This document shows positions 41,313 to 49,822 of a stretch of DNA of 64,000 nt, in pieces. The stretch comes from Marinobacterium marinum (GTDB lineage Bacteria; Pseudomonadota; Gammaproteobacteria; Pseudomonadales; Balneatricaceae). The position numbers and the translations under genes were made by a program. Within the stretch, counting starts at the first letter, position 1. Every line of letters begins with the position of its first letter. The stretch covers positions 265,802-329,801 of the forward strand of contig NZ_JACEMT010000052.1 in NCBI RefSeq assembly GCF_013868415.1. Direction: 5' to 3'. The notes below the pieces were generated by a model. That model searched no databases. It worked only from the letters and a program-made list of their open reading frames with translations, and was not told the origin of the DNA.

Positions 41313-41942
41313 CTACTGCGGCGGCTCGTTTTCCTTCGGCTCCGACATCACCGCGATCACTTCGGCATCCTGCTCGCCTTCCGCCAGGTAGATATGACCG
41401 ATGGCACTGTTGAAGTAAGCGGTTTCACGCTCCCCCAGACTGATCGTTTCACCGGTTTCGAAGTGAATGCGGATGCGGCCAGACAGTACCATGGTGAATT
41501 CCTGCCCCGGATGACGCACAAAGTCGTCAAATTCGCTCAGGTCCCGCGCCATGATACGGGCATAGATCGGCATCATGCTACGGCCGGGGAATTCGCCGGC
41601 GATGGGGTGATATTCATAGTTGCCGGTGGCGTAACCGGGAGCCTCGGATATTTTGACGCTGACCACGGTGGGGCGTGCCGCCGAGTCGGCCTGTTCATCC
41701 GGGTTGAACAACTGTGACAGCTCGATGTTCAGTGCTCGGGCGGCGGCGGCAAGCTTGTCATAGCTGACCGTAGCCTGGCCCAGCTCCATTTTCGACAGCG
41801 TCGACAGTGCGACACCGCACTGTTCCGACAGCTGCTTGAGGGTAAGCTTCTGTTGCTTGCGATGCTTTCTCAGGCGCGCACCGACCAGTACTCGATCAAT
41901 GAGCGGGTGGGCCTGTTGCAAAGAATGTGACTCGATTGTCAT
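41313..41942 (-). CDS. XRE-family regulator with C-terminal cupin domain
   Basis: This 209-aa protein has an HTH_3 domain at residues 22-80 (LRKHRKQQKLTLKQLSEQCGVALSTLSKMELGQATVSYDKLAAAARAL in order) and a cupin at 130-200 (GQEFTMVLSGRIRIHFETGETISLGERETAYFNS). Such HTH-cupin proteins regulate amino-acid, polyamine or sugar catabolism by binding a small ligand. It is divergent from the RidA-YkvI-DadA genes, with tandem repeats between them, and is their likely regulator. Confidence 0.9.
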   Translation of the reverse strand: MTIESHSLQQAHPLIDRVLVGARLRKHRKQQKLTLKQLSEQCGVALSTLSKMELGQATVSYDKLAAAARALNIELSQLFNPDEQADSAARPTVVSVKISEAPGYATGNYEYHPIAGEFPGRSMMPIYARIMARDLSEFDDFVRHPGQEFTMVLSGRIRIHFETGETISLGERETAYFNSAIGHIYLAEGEQDAEVIAVMSEPKENEPPQ

Positions 41943-42011
41943 TGACGTGTTACGGCAAAGCCGGGCTGTGCGTGTGGCATTAGTGTATCCCGAAATCGAC
42001 TTGACTTTAAA

Positions 42012-42041
42012 ATTCTCATATCTGATATTCTCACATCAGAG
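42012..42041. repeat. Two tandem 15-base repeats in the XRE/RidA intergenic region
   Basis: ATTCTCATATCTGAT (42012-42026) is followed at once by ATTCTCACATCAGAG (42027-42041). The first nine bases agree in eight positions, and ATCTGAT/ATCAGAG form local inverted repeats. Placed 73 bases before the RidA gene and 70 after the XRE start, they are candidate operators for the XRE-cupin protein. Confidence 0.55.
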
Positions 42042-42113
42042 AAAATAATGCAGACTAATACTCGGCATTGATAGTGCCGATATCCAAACCCGTACCCAAC
42101 GAGACTGATAATA

Positions 42114-42491
42114 ATGACTGATTCTATCCAGCGCTTCCCCAGCGACCTGCCGCTTCCGTTCTCCCGTGCCGTCAAGGCCGGTGGCTTTCTGATGCTGTCA
42201 GGTCAGGTCCCCATGACAGCGAACGGTGAAGTGGTCCTCGGCACCATTGAAGAGCAAACCGAAACCGTGATGACGCGTATAGGCGAGACACTGGCACACT
42301 GCGGGGCCGATTTTTCTCAAGTGGTTAAAGTCACCGTGTGGCTGTCCGACATGCAGCACTTTGCCGGTTTCAACGAAGTCTACAAGCGCTATTTTGAAGC
42401 CGGCCTGCCGGTACGCTCCACTGTAACAGCAGGCCTGGCACTGGGCGTGGACGTTGAAGTCGAGGTACAGGCCTGGGTCGGCGAGAGCTGA
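42114..42491 (+). CDS. RidA-family (YjgF/YER057c/UK114) protein
   Basis: This 125-aa protein has FSRAVKAGGFLMLSGQVPM, DFSQVVKVTVWLSDMQHFAGFNEVYKRYF and PVRSTVTAGLALGVDVEVEVQAW, the three RidA blocks with the active-site Arg in VRSTV. RidA proteins hydrolyse reactive enamine/imine intermediates released by PLP enzymes and amino-acid oxidases. It precedes a membrane transporter and a D-amino-acid-dehydrogenase-like gene; the latter makes imino acids, a natural RidA substrate. Confidence 0.9.
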   Translation: MTDSIQRFPSDLPLPFSRAVKAGGFLMLSGQVPMTANGEVVLGTIEEQTETVMTRIGETLAHCGADFSQVVKVTVWLSDMQHFAGFNEVYKRYFEAGLPVRSTVTAGLALGVDVEVEVQAWVGES

Positions 42492-42539
42492 ACAGGTGCT
42501 GACGGCACGAAACAACAGGCAACGGTGGAGCCACTGCCC

Positions 42540-43625
42540 ATGAAGGAAATACTCAAGATCGCCGGTGCATTTGTCGGCGTCCTGGTGGGTGCGGGGTTTG
42601 CCTCGGGCCAGGAAATCCAGGTATTTTTCGTCAACTTCGGCCTCTGGGGACTTGCGGGAACATTACTGAGTGCCGCTGTTTTCGTGTTCCTGGGCATGGC
42701 CCTGGCCGGTATGGGCAGCCGCCTTCAGGCAACCTCTCACAAGGAGCTTGTATACGCCATTTGCGGCCCCGCCCTTGGCTGGCTGGTCGATGGCATGATC
42801 ACCTTTTTCATGTTTGCGGTCACCGTCGTCATGCTGGCCGGAGCCGGTGCTCTGATGGAACAGCAGTTCGGCCTGTCGGCACTGCTGGGCAGCGCGCTGG
42901 TCACGGTTTTCATCATTACCGTGGTATGTCTGGACATACGGCGCGTCATCACATTGATCGGCTCCGTCACACCGGTCCTGGTCATGGTATCGCTGGCTAT
43001 TGCCGCCTATGCCGTGTTGACGCGAGAAGCGGACCTGAACGCATTGGAAGCCGTTGCCGAGACTCAAACACCCGGTGCTCGCTATTGGTGGCTGGGCGCC
43101 CTGCTGTACGTGTCCTACAACATCGTCGCAGGCGTTCCGATTCTGGCCATTATGGGCGGGGCCGTCGCCAATGAACGCAAGGCGGCCTGGGGCGGCCTGC
43201 TCGGCGGTGCCATTCTGGGTGGACTGATGCTGGTCATCGCCATGGCGTTGCTGTCACGCCTGGACAGTATCGCGGGGGCCCCCATGCCCATGCTGCTTCT
43301 GGTACAGGAAGTGTCGCCCGCCCTGTCGGTACTGGTCGCAATGGTAATTCTGGGCATGATCCTGAATACCGCCGTGGGCGCTCTGTACGCATTTACGGCA
43401 CGTTTCCTGCCCGCTGGCACCCGACAGTTTCGCTTTGGCGCCATCGGCATAGGCCTCGCCGCCTATGGCGGCAGTCTGGTCGGTTTTGTTAGTCTTGTCG
43501 GCCAGGTGTATCCATTTTTTGGCTACCTGGGCTTTTTCCTGATGGCCGCGATTCTGTTCGCCTGGATACGTCAGCGCCGAGCAGGCGCAGCCCCGGCAGT
43601 CGCGATCGAACAAAGAGGTAACTGA
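42540..43625 (+). CDS. YkvI-like ten-to-eleven-helix membrane transporter
   Basis: This 361-aa protein starts MKEILKIAGAFVGVLVGAGFASGQEIQVFF, the signature of the YkvI family (APC-type fold; first-helix motif GAGFASGQE). About ten hydrophobic segments follow, including LGALLYVSYNIVAGVPILAIMG. The function is not established; amino-acid-like substrates are plausible given the neighbours. ATG 42540 has GGTGGAG 8 bases upstream. It ends 3 bases before the oxidoreductase gene. Confidence 0.82.
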   Translation: MKEILKIAGAFVGVLVGAGFASGQEIQVFFVNFGLWGLAGTLLSAAVFVFLGMALAGMGSRLQATSHKELVYAICGPALGWLVDGMITFFMFAVTVVMLAGAGALMEQQFGLSALLGSALVTVFIITVVCLDIRRVITLIGSVTPVLVMVSLAIAAYAVLTREADLNALEAVAETQTPGARYWWLGALLYVSYNIVAGVPILAIMGGAVANERKAAWGGLLGGAILGGLMLVIAMALLSRLDSIAGAPMPMLLLVQEVSPALSVLVAMVILGMILNTAVGALYAFTARFLPAGTRQFRFGAIGIGLAAYGGSLVGFVSLVGQVYPFFGYLGFFLMAAILFAWIRQRRAGAAPAVAIEQRGN

Positions 43626-43628
43626 TTG

Positions 43629-44870
43629 ATGTCACGCGAGATTCTGGTTTTAGGTGCCGGTATGGTAGGTGTTTCGGTAGCCTGGCATCTGCAGCAGCGC
43701 GGGCACCAGGTGACCTTGGTCGATCGCAACACACCAGGGCGGGAAACCTCGTTTGGCAATGCCGGCCTGATTCAACGTGAGGCCGTACGTCCCTACGCCT
43801 TCCCGCGCGACTTGAAAACGCTGCTGCGGGTACTGCCCAACCGGGATATCGATATCCGTTACCAGATGGGCGGACTGTTCAAGTTTGCCGGTCCGTTGCT
43901 GCGCTACTGGAACCAGTCAACGCCCTCACGCTATGCAAGGATTGTCCCCGAGTATGCGGCACTGATCGAGCAGTCGCTGGATACCCACGCGGAAATGATC
44001 CGAGCAGCCAAAGCCGAATCGCTGATGAGCCAGGATGGCTATATCGAAGTTTTCCGCTCCTCCCGTGCGCTGGCGGCGGGACAGCAAATGGCTGATGAGG
44101 TCCAGACGCATTTCGGCGTCACTCACCAAACCCTGGATGCCGCTGCCCTGGCCCGAATGGAGCCGGGACTGACTCGAGATCTGGTCGGTGGTATTCACTG
44201 GACACAGCCCTGGAACGCATCCTCACCCGGCGGCCTGGTCGCCGCTTATGCTCTTGCATTTCAGCAGGCTGGAGGGCAGTGGCTACAGGCCGAACTGCAC
44301 TCGCTGGAGCCTCATCAATCAGGCTGGCAGGCCTGTGCTGGACAGGATCGCATCCAGGCTGAACAGGTGGTTGTGGCACTGGGGCCCTGGTCGACTGACT
44401 GGCTGAAGAAACTGGATATTGCGCTGCCACTGTTTGTCAAACGCGGTTACCACATGCATTACGCCAATGCGGAGCAGACACCCCTCAAGCACTGGCTGCT
44501 GGACTCCGAAGTCGGCTATGTGCTGGCCCCCATGCAAACGGGGATCCGCCTGACCAGTGGTGCCGAACTCGCAACCCTGGATGCCAAACGGCGCTACCAG
44601 CAGTTGGAAGCGGCCGAAAACGCTGCCCGTCGCTTTTTCCCGTTGGGCGAGCGCCTGGATGCAGAGCCCTGGATGGGTGGACGTCCCTGCATGCCTGATA
44701 TGAAGCCGGTGATTGGCCCGTCACATAAACACCCCGGACTCTGGCTGGCAGTGGGTCATGGACATCAGGGCTTCACCCTTGGCCCCGCGACCGGCAAGCT
44801 TTTGGGCCAGATGATGGATGGCGAGACCCCGGATATCGATATGCACCCCTACCGGGTGGAGCGATTCTAG
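43629..44870 (+). CDS. FAD-dependent D-amino-acid dehydrogenase-like oxidoreductase (DadA/DAO family)
   Basis: This 413-aa flavoprotein begins with the dinucleotide fold ILVLGAGMVGVSVAWHLQQRGHQVTLVDR. It has the DadA-like block RETSFGNAGLIQREAVRPYAFPRD and the C-terminal FAD region HPGLWLAVGHGHQGFTLGPATGKLLGQMM. The class oxidises D-amino acids or related amines to imino acids at the membrane. It follows RidA and the YkvI-like permease with 3-base spacing, so the three form an uptake and oxidation unit. The real substrate is not known. ATG 43629 follows AGAGGTAAC. Confidence 0.88.
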   Translation: MSREILVLGAGMVGVSVAWHLQQRGHQVTLVDRNTPGRETSFGNAGLIQREAVRPYAFPRDLKTLLRVLPNRDIDIRYQMGGLFKFAGPLLRYWNQSTPSRYARIVPEYAALIEQSLDTHAEMIRAAKAESLMSQDGYIEVFRSSRALAAGQQMADEVQTHFGVTHQTLDAAALARMEPGLTRDLVGGIHWTQPWNASSPGGLVAAYALAFQQAGGQWLQAELHSLEPHQSGWQACAGQDRIQAEQVVVALGPWSTDWLKKLDIALPLFVKRGYHMHYANAEQTPLKHWLLDSEVGYVLAPMQTGIRLTSGAELATLDAKRRYQQLEAAENAARRFFPLGERLDAEPWMGGRPCMPDMKPVIGPSHKHPGLWLAVGHGHQGFTLGPATGKLLGQMMDGETPDIDMHPYRVERF

Positions 44871-45122
44871 CCCTCTGCCGGTTGAGGTCTGAGCACCGGG
44901 TACACGCGGTGGATATCCGAACGTATCCACCGCTTCCCTGCCGGAAATCTTCGCCTCCACCAATCAATTGCCAGTCGATGGCAACAGGCAGACCCTTGCC
45001 TTCAGACCTGCTCGACTGATGGCCGAGATCGCGCACCTGTTCCATCAGTAGGTTCATGCCATTGATCCCGCACTCTATACACCTGATTCTCACGCCTGAT
45101 GCCCTGATCTGATGGTCACGCG

Positions 45123-46331
45123 CTAACTGCCTTGCGCCTCAGCCAGCGCAGTGCCGGTCGAGCGTATTTTACGCTGCTCCTGATACAGCACGATCAGGGT
45201 GGTGATACCCATGAACGTGGCCGTCGCCCAGAACAGGCTGGTATGCCAGCCTCGGTCCAGCATGAAACCGAACAGGATCGGCCCGACCACGCCACCGATA
45301 TTGAAGCCGGTCGAGACGATGCCGAAGGTGCGTCCTTCCGCACCGGCCGGAGAAGCCGCTCGCACCAGCATGTCGCGTGACGGGGCAACCACACCGGCCA
45401 GGAAACCGGTCGCGCCCAGCACCAGTGCCAGCATCAGTGGCGACAGCGGTACACTCGCCACCACCATCGCCAGACAGGCCGCCAGCGCAAAAGCGATTCC
45501 CGCCAGAGAACCGTGTCGCTGAGTCAGGTCAGCCAGCACACCACCGGCCAGAACGCCGAACGCGGTCGAGAACAGAAACACCGTCAGCGCCCGGTTGGCG
45601 TCCGACAATGACACATCGAATCCGCCCACCAGTGCCGATACCGAGAACTGCTCGATCGAGCCGGTGCTCAGGTTCAACATCATGAACAGCAACATCAGGA
45701 TTGCCAGTGAGGCCAGCGGTGTAGACAGTGGCCGCTGTTCGGCTCGGGACGACTCGGCGGCCTCCCGCTCCGACGGTACCTGTTCCCTGCCCGGTGCCAC
45801 CAGGGCAAACACCAGCAACCCGGCTCCGGCCGCGACCGCGAAGGCCCAGCGCGGCTCCAGCATCATCGCCACCCCGATCATCACCGGCGGGGCCAGCGCA
45901 CCACCCAGAAAACCCGAGAAGGTATGTACCGAGAACGCCCGCCCCATGCGTTCCGGTGCCATGCCACGGGACAGCAGCGCGTAATCCGCCGGGTGATAAA
46001 CGCCATTGGCCAGCCCCGCCAGCGCCATGGCCACCAGCAGACAGGTGTAGGTCGGTATGGCCGCCACCAGCCCGAAACTGAAGGCGCCCAGCAGCAGCGC
46101 GGCCAGCAGCATGCGCTTGGCCCCAAGCCGGTCGACCATGAAACCGAGCGGAATCTGCACCAGCGCCGTGACAATGTTGAATACGCCGATGGCGATGCCC
46201 AGCTCGACAAAACCGACCTCCATCACGCCGGGCAGCAGCGGCAACAATGCGGGCACCGTCATGATATGCAGGTGGCTGATCAGATGGGCCGCCGAGACCT
46301 GCGCCAGCAGGCCGTTCCGTGTCACGTTCAC
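45123..46331 (-). CDS. MFS transporter (DHA1-like)
   Basis: This 402-aa, 12-helix protein has LGFMVDRLGAKRMLLAALLLGA as motif A, GLANGVYHPADYALLSRGMAPERMGRAFSVHTFSGFLGGALAPPVMIG (helices 4-5), and FSTAFGVLAGGVLADLTQRHG as the second motif A. The HPADYALLS segment is typical of FsmR/YfcJ-like or sugar/aromatic exporters. GTG 46331 was chosen because AAGGAGAG lies 8 bases upstream; longer frames to 46448 lack a site. It is 89 bases downstream of glyA on the same strand. The substrate is unknown. Confidence 0.88.
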   Translation of the reverse strand: MNVTRNGLLAQVSAAHLISHLHIMTVPALLPLLPGVMEVGFVELGIAIGVFNIVTALVQIPLGFMVDRLGAKRMLLAALLLGAFSFGLVAAIPTYTCLLVAMALAGLANGVYHPADYALLSRGMAPERMGRAFSVHTFSGFLGGALAPPVMIGVAMMLEPRWAFAVAAGAGLLVFALVAPGREQVPSEREAAESSRAEQRPLSTPLASLAILMLLFMMLNLSTGSIEQFSVSALVGGFDVSLSDANRALTVFLFSTAFGVLAGGVLADLTQRHGSLAGIAFALAACLAMVVASVPLSPLMLALVLGATGFLAGVVAPSRDMLVRAASPAGAEGRTFGIVSTGFNIGGVVGPILFGFMLDRGWHTSLFWATATFMGITTLIVLYQEQRKIRSTGTALAEAQGS

Positions 46332-46420
46332 CTTTAACTCTCCTTGCCGCTTACTACTGGGCTGATGACGGGGAATAACCGAGTATAACGGCACCCCCGT
46401 ATAACCGAGATACTTTCGTC

Positions 46421-47685
46421 TCAGGCATAGACCGGGTAACGGCGGCACAACGACAGCACCTGCTCCCGCACCCGTGCAATAACAGCATCACGGTCGGCAG
46501 ATTCCAGTGCATCCAGCACATCACACAGCCAACCGGCCAGCTGTTCGCACTCTGCCACACCGAAACCACGGGTGGTCACCGCCGGAGTGCCGATGCGCAG
46601 GCCCGAAGTAACAAAGGGCGAGCGCGGATCATTGGGCACCGAGTTTTTGTTGGCAGTAATCCAGGCTTTGCTCAGCGCGGCATCCGCCTCCTTGCCGGTG
46701 TAGTCACGACCGATCAGGTCGATCAGCATCATGTGGTTGTCCGTACCGCCGGATACGATCTTGTAGCCACGTGCCTGAATCACCTCGGCCATGGCGCGAG
46801 CATTGATCACGACCTGTTGTTGATATGCCTTGAACTCGGGCGCCAACGCTTCCTTGAACGCCACCGCCTTGGCCGCCACCTGATGCATCAGTGGGCCACC
46901 CTGTACTCCAGGAAATACAGCCGAGTCCAACCGCTTATAGAAATCCTCGCCCTGCCCTCTGGACAGAATCAGGCCGCCACGCGGGCCTCTCAGTGTCTTG
47001 TGGGTGGTGCTGGTGACCACATGGGCATGGGGCAAGGGATCAGGATATTCACCAGTCGCCACCAGGCCGGCCACATGCGCCATATCGACCCAGAACAGCG
47101 CCCCACCTTGTCGGCGATGGCCCGCATACGGGCCCAGTCCTTGCGACGTGAATAGGCGGAAAAACCGCCGATCAGCAGCTTGGGACGGTTTTCCAGTGCG
47201 ATGCGCTCCATCTCGTCGTAATTGATCAAACCGGTTTCAGAATCCAGGCCATAAGGCACGATGTTGTAATGCCGACCGGAGAAACTAGACGGGTTGCCGT
47301 GGGTCAGATGACCGCCCTGTGCCAGGTTCATCCCCATCACGGTATCACCCGGCTGTACCAACGCCAGAAAGATCGCCGCATTGGCCTGAGCCCCCGCGTG
47401 TGGCTGCACGTTGGCATAATCGCAGTCGAACAGCTCTTTGGCCCGCTCAATGGCCAACTGTTCCACTTGATCCACATATTCACAGCCGCTGTAATAACGG
47501 CGTTTTGGATAGCCCTCGGCATACTTGTTGGTGAACACCGTGTTCTGCACCCTCATCACCAGTGGACTGGCGTAGTTTTCAGATGCGATCAGCTCCACAT
47601 GCTCTTCCTGACGGCGCACTTCCTGCCGTACCGACTCGGCCAATGCGGCATCAAAAGTTTCCAGTGTGAGGGATGAATCATACAT
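46421..47685 (-). pseudogene. glyA: Serine hydroxymethyltransferase gene with a single-base frameshift
   Basis: The N-terminal frame (47685 to about 47104) reads [36 protein letters not shown] and [13 protein letters not shown]. The C-terminal frame (about 47100 to 46421) continues [43 protein letters not shown] with the PLP lysine in THKTL. They are in different registers; one G is missing from a G run (plus-strand CCCC at 47101-47104, where five C are needed for [12 protein letters not shown]). Repaired, the protein is about 421 aa and otherwise normal. It could be a real pseudogene, with another glyA elsewhere, or a homopolymer sequencing error. ATG 47685 follows GAGGAAA. Confidence 0.88.
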
Positions 47686-47801
47686 ATCAGTTATTTCCTC
47701 AGATTCGGATGGATAAATAATCAATGGCGCTGCAAGGCACCGCGGCTGGCAACAGGTAAACCTGGCCTTGCGTGAGATTATTTATAGCGTGAAAATGGAC
47801 T

Positions 47802-47853
47802 GACCAACCCATCCACTTTATTAAGAATAACCAGACCAATACTGGAGTTGGTC
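47802..47853. promoter_or_regulatory. Inverted repeat in the glyA/MocR divergent region
   Basis: GACCAAC (47802-47808) and GTTGGTC (47847-47853) are perfect inverted 7-base arms, with CCAGACCAATACTGG (47831-47845), which shares GACCAA, in between. MocR regulators bind spaced repeats in such divergent regions. The gap 47686-47921 holds no gene. Confidence 0.4.
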
Positions 47854-47921
47854 GGCTCTTTTGAGGCGGGTAACGCCGTATCCCGCTCCCATCCTGGCAC
47901 GCCCCGAAGAGGCCATAATCG

Positions 47922-49406
47922 ATGTTCAAACATTCCCAGCTCGAATCGGTAAAAGCCTGGCTGATCCACCCGAACCATGCGGATCTGCCACTGTATGCCC
48001 GTATTCAGCGCGCCATTCGGCAACTGATTCTCGACGGTGCTCTGGGACCCGGAAAACCGCTGCCCGCCTCACGAGCGCTGGCCGGGTCACTGCAGGTGTC
48101 ACGTGATACGGTTGAAGCCGCCTATACCCAGTTACATGCAGAAGGCTACATCGAACGCCGAGTCGGCAGTGGCAGCTTCGTATCAGAGCGGACCCGACTG
48201 TCGCGCCGCAGCCTGACGCGACGTACCCGGAGCCCCAGAATACTGGCCCCCGAGCTCAGCCGACGCGGCAGCGCCATGTATGACAGCGGCGGCGTACGCG
48301 AAGCTTTGTCACCCCGCCCGTTTTCGCCGGGTATCCCCGAAACACGCCTCTTCCCGCTGCCGCTCTGGACACGATTGGAACGTCAGGTGATAAAAGAATG
48401 GGGCACGACGGCACTGCTGCACAGCGATCCTCAGGGCACCACAGCACTGCGTCAGGCCATTGCCGATTACGTGAATCTGGAACGAGGCGGCCGCGCCACG
48501 CCCGAACGAATACTGGTCCTCACCAGCTCGCAACAGGGGATGACGCTCTGTGCCCAGAACCTGATGGATGCCGGTGATGCCATCTTCATCGAAGACCCGG
48601 CGTACTACGGCGCCCGCCGCGCCTTCGATGCGGCCGGGCTGAAATCGATCCCCATTGCCGTCGACCGGCAAGGCCTGCAGGTCGACCTGCTACAGCAAAG
48701 CCCTCATCCGGCCAAAGCGGTATTCCTGACGCCTTCGCACCAATTTCCCAGCGGTGCCACCCTGTCACTGGATCGACGTCTGGCCCTGATCGAATGGGCC
48801 CGGCAGCACAACGCATGGATCATCGAAGATGACTATGACAGCGAATTCCACTACGCAGGCAAGCCTACCGCCTGCGTACAAGGACTGGATCCTTATGACC
48901 GCACCATCTACATCGGCACCTTCACCAAATCACTGTTCCCCGGACTGCGCATTGGCTACCTGGTACTGCCACCTCAGCTGGTAAAACCACTGACCACCGC
49001 CCGTACCCTGATCGATGGCCACAGCGCCCCCTTGCCACAGCTGACACTGGCTCGCTTCATGGAAAGCGGCCACTTCAACGCCTATGTCCGCCAGATGCGC
49101 GGTCTCTATGCCGAGCGATTGAAGGTACTGGACGAATTGGTACAGCAGTACCTGACCGGTTTTGTCGAGCCCCGCCCACCCATCGGCGGCCTGCAGATGC
49201 CCTGCATACTGACCTGTAATACCCCCGAAACCGATGTCATCACGGCTGCGCGGCGACAGGGGCTGGACCTGATGGGATTAAGTGGACTACACGCTTCAGG
49301 CGTGGGCACTGCCGGGTTTCTACTCGGTTTTGCAGCCTATACCCCGGAAGAGATGTGTGCCGCCATAAAAACACTGGCACGGGTGTTCAGAAAGCTCCAA
49401 AAGTAA
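47922..49406 (+). CDS. MocR-type regulator (GntR HTH fused to aminotransferase-like domain)
   Basis: This 494-aa protein has a GntR winged helix at residues 22-90 (LPLYARIQRAIRQLILDGALGPGKPLPASRALAGSLQVSRDTVEAAYTQL in order). A fold-type I aminotransferase domain follows, with the PLP Lys in GTFTKSLFPGLRIGYLV and the PLP-phosphate region SSQQGM. MocR proteins such as PdxR and GabR sense pyridoxal phosphate, or PLP with an amino compound. It is divergent from the PLP enzyme gene glyA, which suggests that it controls glyA and the downstream MFS gene. Confidence 0.92.
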   Translation: MFKHSQLESVKAWLIHPNHADLPLYARIQRAIRQLILDGALGPGKPLPASRALAGSLQVSRDTVEAAYTQLHAEGYIERRVGSGSFVSERTRLSRRSLTRRTRSPRILAPELSRRGSAMYDSGGVREALSPRPFSPGIPETRLFPLPLWTRLERQVIKEWGTTALLHSDPQGTTALRQAIADYVNLERGGRATPERILVLTSSQQGMTLCAQNLMDAGDAIFIEDPAYYGARRAFDAAGLKSIPIAVDRQGLQVDLLQQSPHPAKAVFLTPSHQFPSGATLSLDRRLALIEWARQHNAWIIEDDYDSEFHYAGKPTACVQGLDPYDRTIYIGTFTKSLFPGLRIGYLVLPPQLVKPLTTARTLIDGHSAPLPQLTLARFMESGHFNAYVRQMRGLYAERLKVLDELVQQYLTGFVEPRPPIGGLQMPCILTCNTPETDVITAARRQGLDLMGLSGLHASGVGTAGFLLGFAAYTPEEMCAAIKTLARVFRKLQK

Positions 49407-49491
49407 GGTTTGAAGGTTTGCATTCGCTTCACGACTGGCAACATAATCCCTATCCAGGCAGGATCGCCGACACTTCCGAAAGGACTCGAAA

Positions 49492-49806
49492 ATGCTCCAG
49501 GAAGGCTTCACATTTTCCGCTCTGGCCATGGTGCTCTTCGTGACGGCAACCGACTATCTGTTGCGCCACCTATGCCGCCACCTGCTCAGCAAGCCGATGC
49601 TACTGGCCTGTTTGTTGTTTTTCATCGGGCTGACCGGAGTAGTTCTGTACATATCCGATCATCTGTATGCCGTGCTGGGAGAGTTCACTTTCGCCGTACA
49701 GCTGTCCGCCTTTTTCTCCATTTTCACCTGCCTGCATGCCTGGCTGTATCAGCCCGACAGCGATAAACGGCCGGATATTCATCCGACCTATATCGACAAG
49801 TACTGA
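49492..49806 (+). CDS. Small hypothetical membrane protein
   Basis: This 104-aa protein has three hydrophobic segments (about residues 8-22, 35-54 and 65-86) and a polar tail ending PDIHPTYIDKY. The region upstream has GGACTCGAAA, a weak ribosome site. No family is recognised. It lies between the MocR gene and a convergent exporter gene. Length and a clean membrane pattern support a real gene. Confidence 0.6.
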   Translation: MLQEGFTFSALAMVLFVTATDYLLRHLCRHLLSKPMLLACLLFFIGLTGVVLYISDHLYAVLGEFTFAVQLSAFFSIFTCLHAWLYQPDSDKRPDIHPTYIDKY

Positions 49807-49822
49807 AGCCCAAGGCCCTGTC

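Noticed and set aside
44871-45122. Possible short genes in the gap after the DadA-like gene
   Set aside because: Short open frames exist on the minus strand, but none has a ribosome site or protein-like composition.
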